Shown piece after piece: positions 1-11,452 of a DNA stretch of 64,000 nt (the stretch's first letter is position 1; the number at the start of each line of letters is the position of its first letter). The DNA lies in the NCBI GenBank assembly GCA_902728285.1, contig CACVBU010000158.1, positions 1,364,001-1,428,000 on the forward strand. Reading direction: 5' to 3'. A program made the translations under genes and the position numbers. Below the pieces are notes generated by a model. The model had not been told where the DNA came from, searched no databases, and saw nothing but the letters and a program-made list of their open reading frames with translations. Source of the stretch: Clytia hemisphaerica (Eukaryota; Cnidaria; Hydrozoa; Leptothecata; Clytiidae).

Positions 1-1192
1 CAAAAGAGAATTGTTCGAGCTAAAATACCCAAGACTGTTAGACATCAGAGAAAAGACTCTAATGTATAACTTCCAAGTAATCCACATCCCGGGCAAGAAA
101 AACGTAGGTGCAAACTTCATGTCCCGGATACCGCTTTCACCATCGCCAAACACCTCTGATAAGATCGAGGCTGCTATCTCGGCTTCTATTCACCTCCGTT
201 TAAACCGAAGCAACTCGTGTTTCCTTGAGGACATCTCACGCAAAGCCTCTGAAGACCCCGAGTACATAGATCTCCACCGTACAATTTTCGAGGGATTCCC
301 AACCAACAAGGAAACTTTACCACAACACATCTTACCTTACTGGAAATTGAAAAATGACTTATATTGTGTAGACAATCTAATTATGCTTGACGATCGCGTC
401 CTGATACCCTTCGACGTACCCTACTAGAAGAGTTACACCAAGGCGTCAGCACAATGAGAGAAAACGCAAAGAGACGATTCTTTTGGCCACAAATGAGCTC
501 ACACATACAAAATCACAGGAATCAATGCACCCGATGCAACCAAATCGCACCCTCAAATCGCAAAGATACACCGGAAGTCCCTGATCCGCCGATTTACCCA
601 TTCCAACAGGCTGTTGCTGATCTCTTTCACATGGCAGGACGCCTGTATATCGTTTTACACAGAACGCTTCTCTGGTTGGCCAGAGGTCGCCTCAACCAAA
701 CCTGATGCTACAGCTACCACGGTTATTAACATTCTCCGAAGATATTTCACAAATTTTGGCGTCCCCGAAGAACTGTCATCAGACGGGGGTCCGCCATTCA
801 CATCTCACGAGTTCGAAAACTTTTTAAGATCTTGGAACGTTTTACATCGAATATCATCTGTCGGCTACCCCCAAAGCAACGGACGAGCAGAAGCCGCAGT
901 TAAGACTGTCAAACGAATATTAACGACCAATATTAGTCAATCTGGGTCACTGGACACCGATAATGTCGCCAAAGCCCTTCTCCTGTACCGAAACACTCCA
1001 TCGCGAGACATGGGATTCGCACCTTCTGAGCTCCTATTTGGACGCAACATCAGAGACCATCTTCCAGCACCAAGACGTTTCCGGAAAGAATGGATTGACC
1101 TAGCTGATATTCGCGAGAACACTTTTACGAGAAGGCACCAACAAGCTTGCACGAAATTACAACGACAACTCCCTGATTTGAAAGTTTCGTGA
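1..1192 (+). mobile_element. Ty3/gypsy-like pol fragment: RNase H end plus integrase
   Basis: A decayed pol segment of a Ty3/gypsy (Metaviridae-type) LTR retrotransposon. It opens with the end of the RNase H/connection region (motif HIPGKKNVGANFMSR near base 90), then an integrase zinc-binding remnant (CTRCNQ near 525-545) and the integrase core. Core acidic residues are visible in ADLFH, in SSDGGPPFTS and in NGRAEAAVK, consistent with D,D,E. A frame change occurs near 610-660, and there is a stop between the RNase H part and the zinc region near 425. No LTRs are seen, and the 5' part lies off the window. A dead relic. The family is clear from the motifs; the exact clade is not. Confidence 0.88.
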
Positions 1193-1340
1193 GGACAAAA
1201 ATCCCGTCTCCGTTCATAAACCGATACCAGTACCACATCACTGGAAAGAATCCGTCAAAGGCCAACTCGATCAAGATGTAAACTTGGGGATAGTCGAACC
1301 AGTCCCCACTGGGACACCTACACACTGGTGTTCTCGGATG
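1193..1340 (+). pseudogene. N-terminal RT stub of a Ty3/gypsy element, out of order
   Basis: Directly after the integrase segment, the same strand encodes the start of a gypsy-type reverse transcriptase (HKPIPVPHHWKESVKGQL, then DVNLGIVEPVP and a THWCSRM motif). In an intact element RT precedes RNase H and integrase, so this piece is out of order. It stops near 1340, where LINE sequence begins. It could come from a tandem or recombined copy, a deletion, or a template switch. Confidence 0.75.
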
Positions 1341-1358
1341 ATTACCGACTCTATTTTT

Positions 1359-1400
1359 TGTGATCTTCCTGTAAACTTCCTGTGATCTTCCTGTAAACTT
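1359..1400 (+). repeat. 22-bp-period tandem duplication
   Basis: The 20-mer TGTGATCTTCCTGTAAACTT occurs at 1359-1378 and again at 1381-1400, just upstream of the LINE zinc-finger remnant. A small slippage-type duplication. Confidence 0.8.
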
Positions 1401-1431
1401 TGGACTCATTTTAAATGCTCAGGGTTATCTC

Positions 1432-3031
1432 CAGACGATGTCAATCGAACGGAATTGAATGAAAATTCTAATCAAATCAATCGAATGCAATCGAATGATT
1501 GCAATTCGATTGCCAAACGCAATTGAATATCAATCGAACATAAAATTCTGGGTAAAATTCGATTGATTCGATTGATATTCGATTACGTTGGATATTAATA
1601 TTCGATTACGTTCGATTGATATTCGATTGATGTTCGATTACGTTCGACTGCGTTCGATTACGTTCGACTGCGTTCGAAGTAAACATGTGGGCCTGCATGA
1701 TCTGCATTTTCTAGAATCCAGGTTAAAACATCTCTACTGTAATAACGAAACATCTTGAAATCTTTGTTGTTGAACAAACTAGATATAACATCTAGTTTGC
1801 TACCCCTTACTATCTTGCAGAGAAAAGCCCGTTCGTCGCGTTGATTTGTCTTTGATACTTAACCTCCTTATTTTCAAACCTCTAATTCTAAGACCTTTAA
1901 TTTTTGCGCGCCTTTGATTTTATCATTTTATCAAAGTAGTGTCATTCTTTCAAATTTTAAAATAAAAAAAGACGAAAGTTAAATTCAGCAAAAACACTTA
2001 AAGTGTTTGAAATGGTTTGACTAAACAAAACGACAGGAGAAAGCAAAAAAAAGAGATAGAAAGGATAGAAATTAATGTTATTTCATTTGACTTTCTTGTG
2101 TCCAAAAGTTTGGTTCTTCTTAATACTATTCCTTATAGTGTTACATAGAAGCCCCTCTGTCCGTCACATTTTGTCTGGTAATAGAGGATTTTTTCCCGTC
2201 GCAATTCAATTTCTTAGTTTTTCAAGACAAGTATGGTGACGAAGAGAGGCGCGTTGATCGAGTCCGCCGCCGCGACCCTTGTCCCGCAAAATCTAGTAGG
2301 ACACTCGATAAGCTGTTTGAATTGAGTGTTCTCGTTTACATTTCACTGTCGTTCCCCTTGACGTATAGTGACATCGCAACAGCCAAAGCTATAATTAGCG
2401 AACGCCATCGGGAAATCGACTTGGTTTACAATACTTAATTTGAGCAATCCGCCTTGAATGTCACTGACTGAACGGAAGAAACAAGGAAAATATCTGTTAA
2501 CTGATCACATCTGCCGAATTTTATTAGCGAGGTTAAGTTAATAAGCAATATTAATAGGGAGAATGGCAGTGATATGAAAATCGCGAACCGGCCAAACCGC
2601 CATCGTAGATTTTGCGGGCAACGTGACAGACAGCCGTCTTTTCTTCGATTCATATCATCTCGTTTTTTAACGCTTCAAATAATGAACGAGAATCAACGTT
2701 AATCAACAGAACCAATTAGTCGAACCAGTCGAATGCATAAGCCAATCGAACGCATAAGCCAATCGAACATAGTCGAATCAATCGAATCAATCGAATACAT
2801 TAGTCGATCGAACGCAATCGAATCAATCGAATCAATTGAATACATTAGTCGATCGAACTCAATCGAATCAATCGAATCAATTGAATCCAGGCACTAATCG
2901 AACGCAATCCAATCAATCGAGAAAATCGCGGTAATATTCGATTGGCATTCGATTTTGTCGGCAATCGAATTTCAATCATTCGATTGCGTTCAATTGATTC
3001 GGCGTTCGATTCGTTCGATTGACATCGTCTG
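1432..3031. mobile_element. hAT-like non-autonomous DNA transposon (1.6 kb) with 8-bp TSD
   Basis: Terminal inverted repeats start CAGACGATGTCAATCGAACG and end with the reverse complement, bounded by the 8-bp direct repeat GTTATCTC (1424-1431 and 3032-3039). A CAG...CTG terminus with an 8-bp TSD is typical of the hAT superfamily. Removing the element and one TSD copy restores an open frame through the surrounding LINE zinc-finger region, so the boundaries are firm. Both ends (about 1432-1680 and 2690-3031) are built from degenerate AATCGA/TCGATT units. The middle kilobase shows no transposase ORF. Confidence 0.85.
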
Positions 3032-3329
3032 GTTATCTCTTGCTGAATTCCATTTTTTATCAAACAGTGCCAAAGATTGGTACTGTCCTAAATGCCTCCT
3101 TGGCTCACTTCCTTTCAAACCTGAAATTCAACCTTCCTCTTCTGGTGCTAAATTTCTAAAAATTTCCCTAAATTTCTCGAAATTGCTCGCAATCTTAGTT
3201 TTATCTCTGATCATTGCTCAAATAATTGTCTTAACCTTGACAATGTGATGACTGCCGACTGTAAGTATTACAAAACCTGATTTTCAAAAACTTGTTCGTG
3301 AAAACGGACCCTTTTCCTTTTCTTCTTTT

Positions 3330-3725
3330 CACCTGAATATTGCTTCCTTAGCTCTACATTTTGATGACTTAACTACTCTTCTTTCTCAACTTAACTTCAA
3401 TTTTGACGTAATGGCTATTACCGAGACCCGTCTTTTGAAAGGCAAAAAACCTTTGTTTAACTTCAATCTTGAGAACTTTCGTGTACCAATTCATACTCCT
3501 ACGGAGGCTTCTGTTGGTGGCACTATGTTATACATCTCAAAAAATCTAGACTATGAACCTCGCAAAGATCTTGATTCTATACTCTATTATCCAACTCTTC
3601 TTGAATCCACTTTTGCAGAAATATCTTGTCCGAATTCCACTAACACCATCGTTGGATCAATCTATAAACACCCACTTCTGTCTCTTGATGAATTCAACAA
3701 ACTCATAGAATCATTTTAAAATAAA
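3330..3725 (+). pseudogene. APE-type endonuclease domain of the LINE
   Basis: The best preserved stretch of the LINE is open from 3411 to 3719. The metal-binding glutamate motif is present (AITETRLL). Just downstream, the usual GDFN motif reads GYFNIN near 3760, so the expected aspartate is tyrosine. A stop at 3717-3719 and a frame change near 3940 follow. The endonuclease would not be active. Confidence 0.75.
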
Positions 3726-4957
3726 ATTAACAAAGAAAATAAACAAATTATTCTTCTTGGTTATTTCAACATTAATCTTTTCAATGCTCCTTCCGATTCT
3801 AACATATTATCTTACCTGAACAACTTTGGATCACACTTTCTTATACCTAATATTTTCCTTCCTACTTGTATTACTGACCACTCTATGACACTTATCGATA
3901 ATATCTTTTCCTCAATTTCTGAATTAAACACATTTTTTCAGGTAATCTGCTTTATTCTATCTCTGATCATCTTCCCCAATTTCACCTTATCTGTGGTTCT
4001 TCTAACAAACCAAAGCCTGATAAATCTTCTAGGAAAGATTGGAAAATTTTTGACCAAAATAATTTTATTCTAGACTTTCTTGGCACTGATTGGGCAAACA
4101 AATTTTATCACATAACAGATGTTGATCAAGCTTTCAAAAGATTCTATGATCTAATTCAAAACCTAATTGATCAACATGTTCCAACTGTAATTGTGACAAA
4201 ACACCAACAAAAAACCAGAGCTAAACCATGGATCACCCCTGGGATTATCGAATAAATTTCTCAACGTCAATAGTACTCAAGAAAATATATCAAAACCAAA
4301 GACCCAATTATGAAAACTTTTTACTATCAACGATACAAAACTTACAAAAACCTCATTATTACTCTTACACGTAATAGCAAAAATAATCATTATTCCAGGT
4401 TTTTCTCTGTCCATGCTACTAATATTTTGAAAGTCTGGGAAGGTATCAGAGAGATCATTGGCTCAAATTCTAAATCATCCCCCTTTCTATTTGTGTTAAT
4501 GGTCATCTTACCTCAGATCCAAAAGTTGTTGCCAATGGCTTCAATGACTTTTTTACATCCATTGCAGAGACTGTTCGCTCCAAAATTGGTCCAACCAACC
4601 ATCACTTTTCCCATTATCTTAAGAACCGCATCAGAAATTCTATTTTTCTTGACTGTGTCAACCCAGCTGAAGTTTTATTAATTATTAATTCCCTTCCCCT
4701 AAATAAATCATCTGGTCCCAATAGCATCCCCCAAAAAATCCTTTGCCTTTTAAAATTTGACCTTTCTGGACCGCTACCTATCTTTTCTTTTTAACCTTTC
4801 TTTTGAATGTGGTTCTTTCCCCACAATGCTTAACTTTGCAAAGTAATTCCTGTATTCAAAAACAAAGACTCCCCTCTTGAGATCTCTAATTACCGCCCAA
4901 TTTCTTTACTTTGCAACATCGAAAAAATTCTTGAAAAACTTATGTACTCCTATTCCT

Positions 4958-5833
4958 CCCCGGTCACGCCAGTTTCGTAACCGGCGTTTAAAATCGGGCG
5001 TGTTTTGAAATTCGAAAACCATAATGGCAGCCGCCCACGTTTCCGAGGCTATAGCTGAGCAATGGAAATGTTAATGTTTTTAAATCACCCGAAGAAACGT
5101 GAAGGCTTCTTTTCAACATACCTACAGAATGAAGGTGCTTATTTCGGTTTATTATTTTTTTTTCTACTAAATTCAGTGATTATCAACATCTTGGAACATT
5201 GCGCTCCATGAATCCGGCTTTTCAATATGAATCAATATAAATGGGGTTACGCGCGATGCTCTGTTTGCCAGGGAATGATATTTCAGCTTTAAAATAGGGA
5301 ATTGCAAATAATCAATCAATTCAATTCTTTATCTTTATGATAGTACGAACATTAAATATAAATACAAGTCTGGGAATAAAAATATCCTATAATATGAGGA
5401 TTTCTAAGTCATTCACAGTTAAGTCTTAAAAACCTAGTACAAGACTAGTACAAAAAACAACAACAAAATAAAATTAAATACTATGGGTAAAGTCAGCAAA
5501 ATACCAAGTATTTACAGTAGTGTGTAATAAAAGAGAAAACACTGTTAATGAAAGAAAATTTTTTGAATATTAATCTTTAATTAAAGGATTACCAAAAATG
5601 AAAACGTGAAAACTATGTAAGCGATAAATGTAGAGAAAATAAAGAACAAACCCTATACATTAAAAACTCTTAAAATTTAATCCAATTTTCCAAGCTCTTT
5701 TTTCATGAAAGATGAAAAAGCTGAAAATAAAAGACCTGCAGATTTGTAGTATTTTCCTTGATTCCAAAATTGTGGTGCATAAAACATAAGCGGATGAAAA
5801 GATTGATCATAATGGATGGTAGCAACATTATTC
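4958..5833. other. No gene recognised; CpG-containing patch then AT-rich DNA
   Basis: The LINE ends abruptly at a CpG-richer patch (about 4958-5080). This contains an ATG followed by a 16-codon open stretch beginning MAAAHVSEAIAEQWKC and then a stop. It could be a small upstream ORF, a first-exon relic or another repeat; nothing supports one choice. From 5300 to 5833 the DNA is AT-rich with no coding signal. Confidence 0.4.
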
Positions 5834-6180
5834 TTAGAATTTTTTATTTATTAAACTGTCTGATTTAAATCTTTGAAATAGATTAACTAAAGCTGAAGGG
5901 ATGTTATCATTTAAATACTGATGGACAAGTTTACATGATTCCAATTTAAAGAGTTTATCAGCAGTTAGAGGGTTGAATTTATTGTTATCAATGGATGGAC
6001 ATACATGATCAATATATTCAATGCATTTAGAAATGGTTTCATTAATGATATTTAAACCATTAGATATTTGGACGAAAATGTTTGACCTACCTTTTGGGGT
6101 TAGTTGACCTACAATTTGGGGGCCTTCATAACCCGACATGAAAAGTCTGTCAAATTATATAAAACTTGTTTCTTGTACTT
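5834..6180 (-). pseudogene. C-terminal tail of a LINE ORF2
   Basis: A 101-codon open stretch on the minus strand includes KLFKLESCKLVHQYLNDN and IPSALVNLFQRF. This type of sequence follows the RT domain in CR1/L2-like LINEs. No RT domain or 3' tail can be joined to it here. Assigned by motif resemblance only. Confidence 0.45.
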
Positions 6181-6239
6181 TCATTACATGAAAGTACTAC
6201 CTCAGAGATGATTAATGTTGACATTTTAACCTTTTACGA

Positions 6240-6384
6240 CGTGTCCCAGACCCGCTGGGACCCAAGCCCAATCAGAAGATTTGCCTAAGTTTGGAACAAT
6301 AGAATTTCTATCCCAGTTGGGACTTCAGTAGAAATTTTTGTCCCCGCTGTGGAAAAAAGTTCCATTGGGGCTGTAAGGGGAGGG
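6240..6384. repeat. Dispersed repeat family B, copy 1 (CTGGGACC type)
   Basis: Starts with CCCAGACCCGCTGGGACCC and ends in GTTCCATTGGGGCTG, with a central TCCCAGTTGGGACT. The same arrangement of CTGGGACC ends around AT-rich DNA recurs at 12375, 12920, 20960 and 38633. A non-coding inverted-repeat-like element of unknown superfamily. Confidence 0.6.
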
Positions 6385-7130
6385 TTGTTGTTACATTATT
6401 CACATATTTTAACACAAAATTTTTCACCTACAAAATAAAAACAATTTTCATGTCTCTTCTTTTCGTCCTTTCTTTTACTTTTCCTCATTTGTAGCACGAT
6501 AAAATTAATATCTTTGTTAAACTTTTGTCAGGGTATATTTATAATTCATAAATTTCACTTAGAGAACAGTAATTTCCGACGAATACTAAAATTCCGCTCT
6601 CAACAACCAAATCTTTTCGCCTACATTCTGGGGGGTTAAAAAGCTAAAAAATTCAATTTTCAGAATAACAAAGTGCTCTTTTAGAATATTGTTATGGCAC
6701 AAAATATTTCTAAAATTTGTTGTTATAATTAATCCAATTGAAAAATATCAACATTTTACTATTACTACATTTAAAGCCATAAAACCAAACCTACATTCTG
6801 GGGGGCTATAACGAAAATGGGAGTCAACTTCAAGGAGCAAAACAATTAGTCTATCAATCAAAAGTAATGAAACCAACCCCTGGGAAAGGATTTTGGGAGT
6901 TCGTTGAAAACATTCAATGTTTTCTAAAATGCAAATCTACATCTTTCAGGTCTGATTTAAAATTCACCAACATTCTGCTGTACGCTGATAGAGTAAGTGT
7001 GGCCGTGGGAATAATTCAGGAGACGGGATAAATTTGAAAACGAGTTTCGTTCAAAACCCCGAAACCAAACTCTTCCAAACTCTACCGCCACTATTTTTTC
7101 CGTAATCCACCCTGACACCCTGACTCCATA
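6385..7130. other. AT-rich spacer with paired CTACATTCTGGGGGG motifs
   Basis: No gene is seen except a possible small exon at 6950-6992. The motif CTACATTCTGGGGGG occurs twice in direct orientation (near 6612 and 6792), suggesting a degenerate element, but no ends could be set. Confidence 0.4.
6950..6992 (+). CDS. Possible 43-bp exon of the upstream Cys-loop receptor gene
   Basis: Bounded by a good acceptor (CATCTTTCAG) and donor (GTAAGTG). It reads one leading base, then DLKFTNILLYADR in an open frame, and ends in phase 0, which matches the phase-0 start of the exon at 7909. The position fits the start of the M3-M4 cytoplasmic loop. It is short, and no homologue is recognised, so it is only a candidate. 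Confidence 0.3.
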
Positions 7131-7819
7131 GTAAAAGAAAGCCGCGGCTGGAATGATAACATCTGAATGTCTGTTGTTCTATCTATGTCGTATTTGATGA
7201 CTATTTCTTGATCAAGAATACAGTAAGATGGCATCTTTAATGGTAAATTGTATAGGTTTGTCGTTAATACTTACTTCTCAGTGCGTTTTAGACATTAATG
7301 ATATGCCTTTGATAATACATTTGAATTATAAAATCATTGTAAAGGAAAAATCAACACTAAGAAATTTAAAAAAGCACAAAATGGCAGGGCTGAAAAAACT
7401 CAAAAATTAATAAAGTATTTCAGTGAAATCTTCTTAGAAATCAATGAAAAAGTACATCAAGATAATACTGTGAAAATTTCAAGCCAGCACCTTTAAAATT
7501 TATCATTTAAACTGACAGGAAAGTTGTCATCTTGAATATAGTTCTTATAATTTCAACTTTGTCGAAAAACTATTGTTTCCACAAAATACCCCTAAAATAT
7601 GTCCAAAATTAGTTCAAGTGTTCTATTGGGTACATATTCAAAGATATCTAGCAACAAAAAAAAATTTTTGTGAAGGAAATTAAGAGAAAATTTTCAAAAA
7701 CTATTTACCAATAATAAACTGAGCATCTTGATGTTCTTATAAAGCTCGGAGACAGAGATGGAACAGCAATTAACTGAAAAGACAATGCGGTACATATTCC
7801 AGCCGCGGCTTTCTTATAC
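7131..7819. mobile_element. TA-flanked inverted-repeat element (689 bp)
   Basis: The left end GTAAAAGAAAGCCGCGGCTG and the reverse complement of the right end GTATAAGAAAGCCGCGGCTG match at all but one base, with TA on each side (7129-7130, 7820-7821). No transposase ORF. Looks like a MITE of a TA-targeting superfamily such as Tc1/mariner. It ends about 90 bp before the exon at 7909. Confidence 0.65.
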
Positions 7820-7908
7820 TATGCTGACTCGTACATATTTTCCCGCGTTTACTGACCCTCTAAACGGACAATAGCATTATCTACGAATGTTCATTCTAAT
7901 CTTTTCAG

Positions 7909-9797
7909 GGTCTGACGAACAGTATTTTCGGCACAACCAGCAATCAGACGAATGGAAATAACAGCCAGGTTGCAACTCCAAACACGTTTGAATTCACACA
8001 ATTCCACAGGTCAATTTCAGAGAATAGTTTCTTAAGTATCAAAAAGGAGGACGTGGGTTTGGCGCCAGGGAATGGACTCGCAGGGCCAGTAAATGGTGGT
8101 GTCGCTGATACGAGTCTACAGCAACCAATTGATGATAGCTTTGGTGTTGGATATTTGAGCAGATCGCCACGTGGAGGTGGTGAGCACGGTGAAGTCTTGT
8201 CAAGTAAGTTTTAATGGGTTTTTCTAGAAATAGTCCGTGCCCCTCTGCTGCCTCAACAGTGGGGGTAAATTCTTTTTCTTGAAAAGCCCAATCTAGCTGA
8301 CACGTTTTTCAAATGTCTATAACGTCAATATTACGTCAGATGAACGTTGAAACAGCGTCGTTGAAACCAAGTTGTGTGCCGGCTGGCAAGATACTATAGT
8401 AAAGTCTACTTCTGAAAGAATTGTGCTTTCTGATGGCGATCTTTAGAGTAATGTATTTGTTTTGTTTTATGTATTCGGGATAAATCGAGGGGGACGGTAT
8501 AAAGCAGTTGACATGTCTCCAAAATCATCACCACCTTGCTCGACGACTGTAAAAACACCAAAATACCGTCGTCTATTTAGATGAGCAAAAAGGCGATATA
8601 AGAGCCGTACATCGACTATCTACTTTGTTTTGTATCGATTTCACTTACCGTCGCCCTCGATATCCTCCCATACATAAACTCGGTAATGTATTTGTTTCAT
8701 GCACTTTTAAATCAAAGTGACCAGAGGCTCGTACCCCAGCTGGCACACAACGTTGTTTTAACGTTCATCTAACGTTATATGGACGTTGTGAACGTTATAT
8801 AAACGTTGAAACAACGTTGTGTGCCAGCTGGTACATGTGACTCGGATTTGAAAGGTAGATATTAAATGTCTACTTCATAATTGAAAACTAATTTCTTTAA
8901 ACAAAACTTAATCCGAATAAGCTCTTCTTCTTGATTTCGATATTCAAAATACAAAAAAGATGGTGACATTTCTGGATATTTCGACTTCTTTATCAAGTCA
9001 TTGTGTCAACAGTAAAATGTTACTGCAAAATCAGAGTAGTCTTGTAAATTCATGATATGCACCATTGCAATGTCTTCCGTTCCACCCAATAGCTGATTGG
9101 TTGAAAGTGACGTATTGACTGCTTTTACGTCACTTCCAACCAATGAGCTATTGGTTCCATGACGTAATGTCAGAAGACATTGCAGTGGTGCATACCATGA
9201 ATAAATCATCTGAAAAGAGCCTAGTATGCCTCCTACCAGCGTGCCTTTTTTTGAAATTTTGAAAAAAGTTTTACGTCAAGGTTTCTAAATGATACCGAGT
9301 TTATGTATGTGTGTTTCTCTGCGACGGAGACGGTATGGTTATGATTTGTCTACATCCTGACTGACTGAGGATGACGGCAAATCAACACTTTTACCGCTTA
9401 TATTTTAATAGAAGGAAGCAATGACGTCACACCTACAATTTTTGAAGAAACAGGCAATCATGCAGAAAATGGGCGAGGAATACGAAACGAAGCATTCGAT
9501 GTAAATTCAAGTCCATCACCATCGATTCCCTCGAATGAATCGTTTAATGGTGGCTTTAAACTCGATTTTGGAGCATCAATCAATTCGACAAATACGTTAA
9601 CTGACCGCCGTAAAAAAAATCGTTTAAATAAGTTCAAATCGACTCGCCAGCAGATGAGTGCTAGATTGCTTGAAAGGCAGAAGAAGGATTTGGAAGTCCA
9701 TATTATAGATAAGATATCCAGATATGTATACCCGATATCATTTCTGATTTATAATGTCATTTATTTTACATATGCTTTTGCTGAATGGAGTGGGTAG
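7909..9797 (+). CDS. Cys-loop ligand-gated ion channel, 3' exons (M3-M4 loop and M4)
   Basis: Two exons of a pentameric ligand-gated channel subunit: 7909-8203 (acceptor TTTTCAG, donor GTAAGT, ends phase 1) and 9412-9797 (acceptor TTTTAATAG, begins phase 1, stop TAG 9795-9797). The joined frame gives a long polar loop of about 200 residues rich in N, S and G. It then has a basic stretch (DRRKKNRLNKFKSTRQQ), a short amphipathic segment, and the final membrane helix M4 (YVYPISFLIYNVIYFTYAFA), ending EWSG. The loop, M4 and stop arrangement matches the complete receptor gene downstream. Exons for the ligand-binding domain and M1-M3 are not seen in the window, so they lie left of it, were displaced by transposons, or are lost. 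The downstream neighbour is probably a tandem paralogue. Confidence 0.75.
8326..8386. repeat. Half copy of the AACGTT palindrome family (family A)
   Basis: Contains GATGAACGTTGAAAC followed by TTGTGTGCCGGCTGG, the right half of the family A palindrome, with the left half missing. Lies in the intron of the upstream receptor gene. Confidence 0.6.
8736..8831. repeat. AACGTT palindrome MITE, family A (96 bp)
   Basis: Starts CCAGCTGGCACACAACGTTG and ends with its reverse complement. The inside is a run of AACGTT-containing units (TTCATCTAACGTTATATGG), so the whole unit is nearly one hairpin. About ten copies of this family lie between 8 and 30 kb. Confidence 0.85.
9051..9199. repeat. Short inverted-repeat element in the receptor intron
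   Basis: The left arm CATGATATGCACCATTGCAA pairs with the right arm TTGCAGTGGTGCATACCATG at nearly every base. The interior has ACCAATAGCTGATTGG-type complementary segments and two TGACGT motifs. About 150 bp, non-coding. Confidence 0.65.
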
Positions 9798-9849
9798 GAA
9801 CGGCGTCTATCTATCCACAAACCCGTGTGTCGTCCCTCCCAGGAGTTGT

Positions 9850-10190
9850 CAGTGCGGTCACCCGGGGGGGGGGGGAGAGTCAGGCAAATTAACCGACGGG
9901 TACGTGTCTATGTGCGGCGGTTAAGGGTATGTTTTTCAAAATATCAGAAATGCACTGTAAGGGTGGACTTTTGATAAATGCACTGTAAGGGTGGAAATTT
10001 CAGCAAATCTGGGAAAAATTGCAAATTTTTGCTCGAAAATGTTGATTTTTTTTGCTCTAAAAGAGTTTAAAATTTGAAAAAATGCACTGTAAGGGTATGA
10101 ATTTCACCGATTTTTTTCTGCACTGTAAGGGTGCGATTGATACCGTCAGTTGGTAAACCCACTGCCCCCCACCGGGTGCGGTCAGAACAG
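9850..10190. repeat. Repeat with G-tract ends and four CACTGTAAGGGT motifs
   Basis: The left end GTGCGGTCACCCGGGGGG and the right end CCCCCCACCGGGTGCGGTC form imperfect inverted/direct repeats. The motif GCACTGTAAGGGT occurs four times inside (near 9952, 9980, 10084, 10120). Immediately downstream of the upstream receptor gene. Non-coding. Confidence 0.6.
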
Positions 10191-10371
10191 TAGACAGCAA
10201 ACCAAAGGGTTCAAACCACTATGTGTTGGGTTTTGCATAATCACTTGTATAAGCAGCCCGTAAGCAGAAAAGTAGTGCTGGAATGCTTAAAGAACCGAAG
10301 CTTTGAGTGTTATATCTATCCGCAAAAATCAATTCAAATATTTAGTTTCAAACAACTAATGTTTCAAACTA

Positions 10372-10551
10372 CAGTTGACGCTCTCTAATTCGACGTTCTA
10401 CTATTCAGCCTATCGAATAGTTCTTATTCGATGAAATTTAAAGTCCCCGTCAACAAGAAACTCGCATAAACGACGCTCCCTTATTCGATAAGCTCCCTTA
10501 TTCGATGAAAATCCAATTCCCCTTGAAGATCGAATTGGAGAGCGTCAACTG
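10372..10551. mobile_element. TA-flanked MITE, CAGTTGAC type
   Basis: Begins CAGTTGACGCTCTCTAATTC and ends with GGAGAGCGTCAACTG, with TA at 10370-10371 and 10552-10553. Related copies are at 54950, 57286 and 60951. Termini and TA targets resemble pogo-type Tc1/mariner derivatives; that placement is inference. Confidence 0.8.
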
Positions 10552-11349
10552 TATACTTTATTGCCGGGCTTTACCAGAAAAAAGGGAATCGAGTGTATCA
10601 GATATACAGGGGTTGTTTAACTATCAAAACGGTTGGATATCCAAGAGGTTGGTCGAAATGTAGGGTCATCATATCCAAGGGTTGTCGGTCTTAAAATTTA
10701 TGTAGATATCCATGGAATTAAATAGTTTCAAGTATTAAAATTAACAACTTTAATTTAATATTTCAAAGTTTTAAACGTAATTGAGGATAAAGCAATCGTT
10801 TCACTTTCATAACAAAGATCTTCCGAACACACCCCACGCAATATTTTTCTGGGAAATCCCAATCATAAATTACTTTATTTCTTTTTACTTTTAGATTTAC
10901 TTTTCTGTAAATTTTGTATGTAATATTTATATTTAAGATGAATAAATCATTGTTTGTGTGTGTCAATTTATTCCTAAGACCAGTGCCCCCTCCCCAATAT
11001 TTTTTTCAAAACTGGTTATTTTGCAAAATGCAAAGTTTTTCTTTTTTAATTTGTCATAATTGTCACAATTGAGTGCATTTTCAAGCAGTCTACAGCTCAA
11101 ATTTTCAAAATTTCCCCCCGAGGGCCAAACCATGGTTGGCCCTCGCGGTGTCACTAAACTTCAGCCCCCCCCAATATGGAAATGCTTCCTACGGCACTGT
11201 AAGACCCCTTAATACACAAATCGACTGAGATTCGACTTAGTTTTACGGGTTATTATACTTTTCTTTTTTTGAATTACATTTTCCGAAATTTGATTTGTTA
11301 CGCTGAAAGAACACTGTACAAGCTAGAGAAAAGTTAAAGAAGTTGAAGC
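10552..11349. other. Intergenic DNA between the two receptor genes
   Basis: No coding signal. Several CCCC and GGGCC patches around 10980-11170 suggest a degenerate inverted-repeat element (GCCAAACCATGGTTGGC is a small perfect palindrome near 11122). No boundaries can be set. Confidence 0.4.
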
Positions 11350-11452
11350 ATCCCAGCTGGCACATAACGTTATTTCAACGTTCAAATGACGTTATTGGAA
11401 CGTTAAGAACGTTATTAGAACATTGAAACAACGTTGTGTGCCAGCTGGGATA
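11350..11452. repeat. AACGTT palindrome MITE, family A
   Basis: ATCCCAGCTGGCACATAACG on the left and its near reverse complement ending GCCAGCTGGGAT on the right, with AACGTT units between. Lies about 290 bp upstream of the start codon of the complete receptor gene. Confidence 0.85.

Larger units (their letters stand above)
1345..4957 (+). mobile_element. Non-LTR retrotransposon (PHD finger, APE endonuclease, start of RT), 3' truncated
   Basis: A LINE relic of the Jockey/CR1-like type. It encodes a PHD-like zinc finger (WTHFKCSG upstream, DWYCPKCLLG near 3075), then an APE-type endonuclease from about 3330 to 4000 (HLNIAS, AITETRLL, ISDHLP), a linker rich in basic residues, and the start of the reverse transcriptase near 4690-4955 (INSLPLNKSSGPNSIP, then NYRPISLL). 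The RT breaks off within the segment after NYRPISLL at about 4957. Several stops and frame changes make it non-functional. The hAT-like element at 1432-3031 splits the zinc finger. Confidence 0.85.
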
